DNA from: Acidobacteria bacterium AH-259-G07
Lineage (GTDB): Bacteria > Acidobacteriota > UBA6911 > RPQK01 > JADFOI01
Reading direction: 5' to 3'
DNA length: 10,775 bases
Assembly: GCA_027717925.1 (NCBI GenBank)
Contig: JALLON010000070.1
Location: 1-10,775, forward strand
Under the pieces are notes generated by a model. That model was given only the letters and a program-made list of their open reading frames with translations, was not told the origin of the DNA and did not search any database. Of this stretch, positions 6,209 to 10,775 are shown piece after piece; the first letter of the stretch is position 1; each line of letters starts with the position of its first letter. Position numbers and translations under genes: made by a program.

Positions 6209-6610
6209 TCAGTCCATCGAAGTGGTGTGCTGCGGTTGGATTTTATAAAGTACCCGCACTTCGCCCGCTTGTGCAAAAGGATATTTATCCTTGCCAAGGT
6301 ATTTCTTGGCCATCTTATCGATGTGCTCTCGCGCATGGGCTTCCGTTATCTCTACGACCGCACCGCGCACTTCCAGGTATCGGTAAGGATTGTCCGGGTC
6401 CATGATGGAGAGGGATACACGTGAGTCGCGCCGCATGTTGCGGTCCTTTTGACGTCCGCGTGCGGAGTTAATCAATACGCACTTTCCATCAAAGTCACAC
6501 CACACCGGTGTGACTTGAGGTCGCCCGTCCGGCATCAAAGTAGCCAGATTGGCGAAGGCACGCTTGTTGAACAAATCCAGGTACTTTTCGGGGATGATTC
6601 CATTCGACAT
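6209..6610 (-). CDS. PPOX-class (probably F420-dependent) flavoprotein
   Basis: 133 residues, a split-barrel pyridoxamine-phosphate-oxidase-like protein of the size found in the 'PPOX class probable F420-dependent' families. It reads FANLATLMPDGRPQVTPVW (19-37), CVLINSARGRQKDRNMRRD (44-62; the RGRxK-x-x-N cofactor-phosphate pattern), RVSLSIMDPDNPYRYLEV and a C-terminal FAQAGEVRVLYKI strand. Relatives bind F420, FMN or heme and include F420H2-dependent reductases; the substrate cannot be read. In an F420 operon an F420-binding role is the best guess. The ATG at 6610 is preceded by AAGGAAG at 6617-6623, six nt upstream, overlapping the stop of the sagB-like gene. The protein ends with SMD then TGA-CTA, an unusual stop context given the in-frame downstream gene. 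Confidence 0.88.
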   Translation of the reverse strand: MSNGIIPEKYLDLFNKRAFANLATLMPDGRPQVTPVWCDFDGKCVLINSARGRQKDRNMRRDSRVSLSIMDPDNPYRYLEVRGAVVEITEAHAREHIDKMAKKYLGKDKYPFAQAGEVRVLYKIQPQHTTSMD

Positions 6611-6616
6611 ATTCTT

Positions 6617-6623
6617 CTTCCTT
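6617..6623 (-). promoter_or_regulatory. Ribosome-binding site of the PPOX gene
   Basis: AAGGAAG on the minus strand, 6 nt before the ATG at 6610, overlapping by one base the TAA stop of the upstream sagB-like gene; it indicates translation tightly linked within the operon. Confidence 0.5.
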
Positions 6624-8173
6624 TACTCAACCGTGACTAGTTTTCTTTTTGTTCCTTGTCCGAGGGCCATCAGGAAAATGGTACCTTTTTCTTTCGCATG
6701 AGGGGAGAAAAAATCTGTAACGTCGTCGTCAAAAAAAGTGAGACCGGTCGCTCCGCGCCGTTGAGCATAAGCAGCAAGGTAGAGCTTGCCTCCGAGGATA
6801 CCTGCCTCGAGCTGCACAGCTCGATATCCTCGATTGCCAAAACTTTCAAAAATCGAGTCGAGGTCGGCCAGGAAGAAAACATCGAAACTGGCATCCGCGG
6901 CCAGGGCTTGTCCCAGTGCCAAATGTCCAGCCATGTTCCGAAAGTTTCCTTCTTGAAGAAGCTCTACGCTGCAGCTGTCTCGGTGGAAGACGTAGGCTCC
7001 CGAAGGCAGACCCTCCACCGCATGCACGATAAGGTACCAGTCATTCAAAAGCTCTTCGGGGGATTCTAATAAGTCACTGGGGATACCCTGGGCCGAGCAG
7101 CGGAGGATGCTGGAGAATTCTTCGAAGCGAAGGGGTTTGCGTTCAAATTGTCTGCTCGAACCCCTTCTTCGGATCACCTCTTCAAGGGAGGTACCGGCTC
7201 TTTCGTCCACCCGGGAAGGCTCAAGTTTGAAGACGCGTCCCGCTGGTGTGGGGAGTTGGTTTTGACGGGTTTTCCCTCGCCACTGTTTAACTTGGTCCGG
7301 AGAAGTCAGACAGGTAGCATCGTGCATCCTGCACATCTCGGGGTAGTCCACTTCTCTTTCGGAAAGAGGAACCGTTCGAAGTCCGAGCGGCTCCACCGAT
7401 GGATGAGACTCAGGGGGCCTTTCCTTGGCACGACCGATCGGCACCATGAAAAGAGCGACCTCACGATCAGTTTCCAGGTCCAGTAAGCGATTTACCTCAT
7501 CGTCCATGAAACCGAGCACCAGACGAGCTGGTAACTCCAGTGCCTTACACATAGCCAGCAGGTTGGCTAAAATGGTCCCACCGTCCCATCCGAAGTGACG
7601 GTAGGTTCTTGCCTGGTATTTCCAGGCATTACGCCAGTAGGTTCCGGTACAGATGATCACTGCAGGAGCTTGAGCAGTGCTCGGCTCCTGGGCGCTGGCA
7701 TGAACAAGGACCGGCCGAAAATCGCCCTGTCGAAGCCGCCGAAGTGCAAAATCGCTCGGACCGAAGTGATACACACCGGCCGCCAGATCAGGTAAGTCTT
7801 CGCAAACCAAGTACAGTTCAATTTCATAAAGCGCGCCCGTACAGGACGCCGCCCGGAACACCACTTCTCCACCTGGGTAGCGCTTCCGTTTAGTTATTCC
7901 CGCCGCGTAGTAGAAAATTCTGGTCAAATCGTTCAAATCCGGAATGCGCCGTTCTTGCCTTTGAACTTCTGCTTGAGAGATGGCAGCGAGCGCAGTTATC
8001 CGTGACTCTGCTGCCCTTTGGGGCAGAGAGATTGGTTCTAAATCGGAATAGATCTTAAAAGGAATGGGTTGGTTGGACCAATCAAGGAAGTGAAGATTGT
8101 TTTGAATACTTTGAGGCGAATGTTTCGTTTGATTGTGGTAACTCCACGCTGCTTGAATTTCCTTATTTCTCAC
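6623..8173 (-). CDS. SagB/ThcOx-type tandem nitroreductase-family oxidoreductase
   Basis: 516 residues containing two nitroreductase-like halves, the layout of SagB/ThcOx-family dehydrogenase-like proteins. The N-terminal region AWSYHNQTKHSPQS (9-22) and FLDWSNQPIPFKIY (29-42) is characteristic of this double-domain group. The first half runs about 80-250, with RAASCTGALY (107-116), a FMN-binding loop variant of the usual R-x-SPSGGALYP, and HFGWDGGTILANLLA (193-207). The second half (about 328-508) has RRGSSRQF (336-343), NRGYRAVQLEAGILGGKLY (447-465) and ATGLTFFDDDVTDFF (475-489). There is no signal peptide. No thiazole/oxazole-peptide partners (YcaO, E1-like, precursor peptide) occur here, so a bacteriocin role is unlikely. 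As first gene of the F420 operon it may act on F420 precursors, for example reducing dehydro-F420-0 as the FbiB C-terminal domain does; this is inference. The start is GTG at 8173 with GGGGG upstream; a nearby ATG at 8186 is out of frame. Confidence 0.88.
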   Translation of the reverse strand: MRNKEIQAAWSYHNQTKHSPQSIQNNLHFLDWSNQPIPFKIYSDLEPISLPQRAAESRITALAAISQAEVQRQERRIPDLNDLTRIFYYAAGITKRKRYPGGEVVFRAASCTGALYEIELYLVCEDLPDLAAGVYHFGPSDFALRRLRQGDFRPVLVHASAQEPSTAQAPAVIICTGTYWRNAWKYQARTYRHFGWDGGTILANLLAMCKALELPARLVLGFMDDEVNRLLDLETDREVALFMVPIGRAKERPPESHPSVEPLGLRTVPLSEREVDYPEMCRMHDATCLTSPDQVKQWRGKTRQNQLPTPAGRVFKLEPSRVDERAGTSLEEVIRRRGSSRQFERKPLRFEEFSSILRCSAQGIPSDLLESPEELLNDWYLIVHAVEGLPSGAYVFHRDSCSVELLQEGNFRNMAGHLALGQALAADASFDVFFLADLDSIFESFGNRGYRAVQLEAGILGGKLYLAAYAQRRGATGLTFFDDDVTDFFSPHAKEKGTIFLMALGQGTKRKLVTVE

Positions 8174-8178
8174 GAAAA

Positions 8179-8211
8179 ACCCCCATCGCTGACCCCCACC
8201 TCCGGACCCCT
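8179..8211. repeat. Repeated ACCCCC tracts (G-rich on the minus strand)
   Basis: ACCCCC at 8179-8184 and 8192-8197 and ACCCCT at 8206-8211 recur every 13-14 nt in the 57-nt gap between the divergent sagB-like and cofG genes. On the minus strand this is a purine tract with three runs of 4-5 G plus GG pairs (GGAGGTGGGGG), which falls in the sagB-like leader and includes its Shine-Dalgarno-like bases. It could be a regulator site, a G-quadruplex-prone leader, or just stacked ribosome-binding sequence. Confidence 0.35.
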
Positions 8212-8230
8212 CCTCGATTCCGGCTAGATC

Positions 8231-9400
8231 GTGAGCATCGGGGTTGATAATATCTTCTTTGTGACCTTAGTGGCAAAGGCAGCCATAGGGCGGCGCCTCG
8301 AAGAGCTATGCGCCACTGCCTCCGAGCTTCGTGACCGCGAAAAGGGTCGCATTATCAGTTTTTCTCCCAAGGTCTTTATCCCTCTCACTCAACTTTGCCG
8401 GGACTTCTGCAGTTATTGTACCTATCGTCAAAGCCCGAATGAAGCCCAACACCTGTACATGACTCCGGAGGAAATTCTGAAGGTGGCCAAGGCAGGAGAG
8501 GAACGGGGCTGTCGGGAAGCTCTTTTTGTCTTAGGGGAAAGACCAGAACAGCGATATGCGGCACCGCGACGATGGTTGCATGATCATGGCTACGACAGCA
8601 GCCTCCACTACCTCTATGAGATGTGCAAGCTCATCCTGAGGGAGAGTGCGCTTTATCCTCACAGCAATCCGGGAACAATGACTCACCGAGAAATGATGGC
8701 TCTTAAGGAAGTCAATGCCTCTTTGGGGCTGATGCTCGAGAGCAGCAGCGATCGATTGTGTGATAAGGGAGGGCCTCATGAGCGTGCTCCCAGCAAAAGA
8801 CCCCAAGTTCGCTTGACAGTGCTGCGGCGGGGCGGTGAACTGAAGATTCCCTTCACCACCGGTCTCCTGATCGGAATCGGGGAGACTATGGAGGAACGGC
8901 TAGAAGCGCTGCGGGCCATCGCTGATCTTCACAAGCAATATGGGCACATCCAAGAAGTAATCATCCAAAATTTCCGATCCAAGCCTGACACCCCCATGGG
9001 TGCGGCACCCGAGCCCTCCATTGAGGAGATGCTTGAAACCGTCGCCATGGCCCGCCTCACCTTGGGAGGGGCGATGAACATTCAGGTGCCCCCCAACCTC
9101 TCCATGCACAACGGCAAGGACTCCTACCTGGTCTACCTGAAGGGGGGGATCAATGATTGGGGAGGAATCTCGCCGCTGACGATCGACTATGTGAACCCTG
9201 AGGCGCCGTGGCCGCACATCGTGCGGATGAGCCGGCAGATGATTGAACAGGGTTTCGAACTGCGGGCAAGATTCCCCGTTTATCCGGAATATATTTTGCG
9301 AAAGAGTGATTATCTACCTGAGAGTGTGAAACGGCGCCTGCACTCGGAAGCCGATTCTCAGGGCTACATCAGTGGCCCCCAAGAGGGGATAGAGTTATGA
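8231..9400 (+). CDS. cofG: 7,8-didemethyl-8-hydroxy-5-deazariboflavin (Fo) synthase subunit 1
   Basis: 389 residues, a radical-SAM enzyme. With CofH it makes Fo: CofH joins a tyrosine-derived unit to 5-amino-6-ribitylaminouracil and CofG closes the deazaflavin ring. The cluster motif CRDFCSYC (C56, C60, C63) follows the family's SPKVFIPLTQL. Other signatures are HSNPGTMTHREMMALKEVN, GLMLESSSDRL, the GGPHERAPSKRP loop, FTTGLLIGIGET, IIQNFRSKPDTPM and IQVPPNLS. A TAG two codons upstream means the start is at or after GTG 8231; GTG at 8261 or 8270 are alternatives, none with a visible Shine-Dalgarno, but the stretch LEELCATASELRDREKGRI (23-41) should be included. Bacterial relatives are often fused to CofH as FbiC; here they are separate, with a 4-nt overlap. 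No convincing plus-strand promoter is seen upstream. Confidence 0.93.
   Translation: MSIGVDNIFFVTLVAKAAIGRRLEELCATASELRDREKGRIISFSPKVFIPLTQLCRDFCSYCTYRQSPNEAQHLYMTPEEILKVAKAGEERGCREALFVLGERPEQRYAAPRRWLHDHGYDSSLHYLYEMCKLILRESALYPHSNPGTMTHREMMALKEVNASLGLMLESSSDRLCDKGGPHERAPSKRPQVRLTVLRRGGELKIPFTTGLLIGIGETMEERLEALRAIADLHKQYGHIQEVIIQNFRSKPDTPMGAAPEPSIEEMLETVAMARLTLGGAMNIQVPPNLSMHNGKDSYLVYLKGGINDWGGISPLTIDYVNPEAPWPHIVRMSRQMIEQGFELRARFPVYPEYILRKSDYLPESVKRRLHSEADSQGYISGPQEGIEL
8247..8276 (-). promoter_or_regulatory. Putative promoter of the sagB-cofDCE operon inside the cofG 5' end
   Basis: On the minus strand TTGCCA (8276-8271, 5 of 6) and TATTAT (8252-8247, 5 of 6) are separated by 18 nt. Transcription would begin near 8240 and give a leader of about 65-70 nt before the GTG at 8173. 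The promoter overlaps the first codons of cofG as annotated, so either the two transcripts overlap or cofG begins a little further in. Confidence 0.45.
9383..9388 (+). promoter_or_regulatory. Ribosome-binding site of cofH
   Basis: GAGGGG, 8 nt before the cofH ATG at 9397, lying inside the last codons of cofG. It fixes the cofH start and suggests coupled translation of the two Fo synthase subunits. Confidence 0.55.
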
Positions 9401-10671
9401 GCACTATTATTGAAAATTTGATCGGTGCCAGTGATTGCAGGACGGCCAAAATCTTGGAACAGTCCTTGCAGGGAGAGGATCTACGGGAAGAGGAAATCGT
9501 TCACCTGTTTTCGGTCAATGGGATAGATTGTTTTGCCCTTTTGATGGCGGCCGATTACCTGCGCAAAAAAACGGTGGGAGACATCGTTACTTATGTCGTC
9601 AATCGCAATGTCAATTTCACCAACGTATGCGTCAAACGCTGTAGTTTCTGTGCCTTTAGCCGAACCTACCGCAGTGACGAGGGTTATTATCTTCCCCTCC
9701 AGGAGGTCATCCGGAGAGTCCGCCAGGCTCGGGATTATGGAGCAACTGAGGTTTGCATCCAGGCAGGCCTTCCGCCGGAGATGGAGGGAAACCTCTACAT
9801 CCAGATCTGCCGTCAGGTGAAGGAAAGCGTACCGGAGATTCACATCCATGCTTTTTCACCGGAAGAGATTCTGTATGGATCTCAACGATCCGGGAGGAGC
9901 ATCGGGGAGTACTTGAGAGAGCTCAAGGCAGCGGGCATTGGAAGTCTCCCCGGAACCTCCGCGGAAATACTGGATGATGAAGTCCGAAACCGCATCTCCC
10001 CTGGACGAATAAGTACTGCACAATGGATTGAAGTGGTGACCACGGCTCACTCGCTTGGCATTCCCACAACGTCAACCATTATGTATGGGCATGTCGAAAC
10101 CCACTGGCATTGTGCCCGGCATCTTCTTTTGCTGCGTGACTTGCAGCGCTGCAGCGGAGGTTTCACAGAATTCGTGCCCCTGAGCTTCGTACACACGGAG
10201 GCTCCCATGTACACGGATGGGCTGGTCAAGGGGGTCCGGCCCGGTGCCACCGGGCTGGAGGTGCTCAAGATGCACGCCGTCGCGCGTCTGGTTCTCAACC
10301 GTGATATCCCCAATATTCAGGTTTCCTGGGTGAAGGAGGGAATGAAGCTGGCTCAGGCCTGTCTGGCTGCCGGTGCCAATGATCTTGGGGGGACGCTCAT
10401 TAACGAGAGCATTTCAACGGCCGCGGGAGCACCCCATGGACAGCTGGTTCGCCCCCAAGCCTTACGTCGTCATATTAAGGATGCCGGTCGCGTTCCGGCG
10501 GAACGATCCACCTTATATGAGATCTTGAAAAATTTTGGCAATGCCGAACTAGACGTGCCAGAACCGCTGGACTGGCTCATGGAGGAAGACACTGCCCGTT
10601 TTGGCTCCTACCACGAGCTGATCCATCTCGACCAATTCCGTTTCAAACATAAAGCTAAACATGTTAGCTGA
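9397..10671 (+). CDS. cofH: 5-amino-6-ribitylaminouracil:L-tyrosine 4-hydroxyphenyl transferase (Fo synthase subunit 2)
   Basis: 424 residues, a radical-SAM enzyme of the CofH/MqnE/MqnC superfamily. It generates a tyrosine-derived radical and attaches the hydroxybenzyl unit to the ribityl-diaminouracil taken from riboflavin synthesis. The cluster motif is CVKRCSFC (C78, C82, C85), preceded by VVNRNVNFTNV and followed by AFSRT. Further family segments are EVCIQAGLPPEM, IHIHAFSPEEILYGSQRSG, LKAAGIGSLPGTSAEILDD, TTSTIMYGHVET, FTEFVPLSFVHTEAPMY, IQVSWVKEGMKLAQ and GANDLGGTLINESIS. The CofH identity rather than a menaquinone (MqnC/MqnE) enzyme is supported by the partner cofG and by cofC, cofD and cofE across the divergent junction. 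There is a tail of about 45 residues after the barrel (LDWLMEEDTARFGSYHEL) ending in a basic KHKAKHVS. No terminator is visible after the stop. Confidence 0.94.
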   Translation: MSTIIENLIGASDCRTAKILEQSLQGEDLREEEIVHLFSVNGIDCFALLMAADYLRKKTVGDIVTYVVNRNVNFTNVCVKRCSFCAFSRTYRSDEGYYLPLQEVIRRVRQARDYGATEVCIQAGLPPEMEGNLYIQICRQVKESVPEIHIHAFSPEEILYGSQRSGRSIGEYLRELKAAGIGSLPGTSAEILDDEVRNRISPGRISTAQWIEVVTTAHSLGIPTTSTIMYGHVETHWHCARHLLLLRDLQRCSGGFTEFVPLSFVHTEAPMYTDGLVKGVRPGATGLEVLKMHAVARLVLNRDIPNIQVSWVKEGMKLAQACLAAGANDLGGTLINESISTAAGAPHGQLVRPQALRRHIKDAGRVPAERSTLYEILKNFGNAELDVPEPLDWLMEEDTARFGSYHELIHLDQFRFKHKAKHVS

Positions 10672-10775
10672 AGGAATGCCTCCAACTGGCAAAAGCGGAA
10701 AGAAGAAATCGAGTTCAAAGTTGCCGGGGACGTGCCCTAGCCCCAAAATAAGTGCATGAAAAAGACATGAACGGG
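10672..10775. other. Right-edge stretch with no convincing gene
   Basis: The 104 nt after cofH contain ATG-initiated frames at 10676 (27 codons, Lys/Ser-rich), 10756 (4 codons) and 10767 (cut by the edge). The last could be the start of a following gene but has no clear Shine-Dalgarno. A GGGG/CCCC pairing around 10725-10744 lacks a T-run, so I do not call a terminator. Confidence 0.4.

Noticed and set aside
6623..8173. Part of a thiazole/oxazole-modified microcin (SagBCD) cluster.
   Set aside because: No YcaO cyclodehydratase, E1-like partner, precursor peptide or exporter is present; the neighbours are F420 genes.
9397..10671. Menaquinone futalosine-pathway enzyme (MqnC or MqnE) instead of CofH.
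   Set aside because: These are related radical-SAM proteins, but the overlapping cofG and the nearby cofC, cofD and cofE make CofH far more likely.
10676..10759. A 27-codon ATG frame just after cofH, rich in Lys and Ser.
   Set aside because: The AAGGA sits directly against the ATG with no proper spacing, there is no recognisable family, and a frame this short occurs easily by chance.
1..10775. CRISPR array, tRNA, rRNA, insertion sequence or prophage parts.
   Set aside because: No repeated spacer-like units, cloverleaf, transposase motifs or terminal inverted repeats were seen on either strand by eye.

Overview
This window looks like a coenzyme F420 biosynthesis locus from a Gram-negative or deep-branching, probably uncultured, bacterium. 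A bacterial rather than archaeal host is suggested by sigma70-like hexamers, clear Shine-Dalgarno sites (GAGGG, AGGAGAGG, AAGGAAG), ATGA stop/start overlaps, GTG starts and a SufR/DeoR-type regulator. The two deazaflavin-synthase subunits are separate genes (cofG, cofH), not the fused FbiC of actinobacteria. The F420 ligase is a short stand-alone CofE, not the two-domain FbiB. The species cannot be read from the sequence. Lineages such as Entotheonella/Tectomicrobia-, Binatota- or NC10-like bacteria are only a guess.

Layout. (1) 1-341, minus: the start of a gene running off the left edge, a short-type protein of unknown function. (2) 342-526: an AT-rich divergent intergenic region with a perfect 9-bp inverted repeat overlapping a plus-strand promoter, then a leader with a second perfect 9-bp inverted repeat. 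(3) 527-1153, plus: a winged-helix regulator of SufR-like type. (4) 1198-2541, minus: a class III PLP aminotransferase, convergent with the regulator. (5) 2682-8173, minus: a compact run transcribed right to left, sagB-like flavin oxidoreductase, PPOX/F420-type flavoprotein, a substrate-binding-protein-like gene with no signal peptide, cofD, cofC, cofE. Spacings are 12, 36 and 29 nt, then a 4-nt overlap, then 1 nt. The aminotransferase follows cofE after a 140-nt gap. (6) 8231-10671, plus: divergently transcribed cofG-cofH with a 4-nt overlap. (7) 10672-10775: no convincing gene.

How the genes fit together. CofG and CofH are two radical-SAM enzymes that build the Fo deazaflavin from tyrosine and the ribityl-diaminouracil intermediate of riboflavin synthesis. 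CofC activates a three-carbon acid (2-phospholactate, phosphoenolpyruvate or 3-phosphoglycerate) with GTP. CofD transfers it to Fo, and CofE adds the gamma-glutamyl tail. All five core enzymes are present. The other genes are the interesting ones. The PPOX protein is a plausible F420 user. The tandem nitroreductase (SagB-like) protein may supply the flavin-dependent reductase that FbiB carries as its C-terminal domain in mycobacteria. A cytoplasmic substrate-binding-type protein sits in the middle of the operon with no transporter genes. Those functional links are inference from gene order and domain family.
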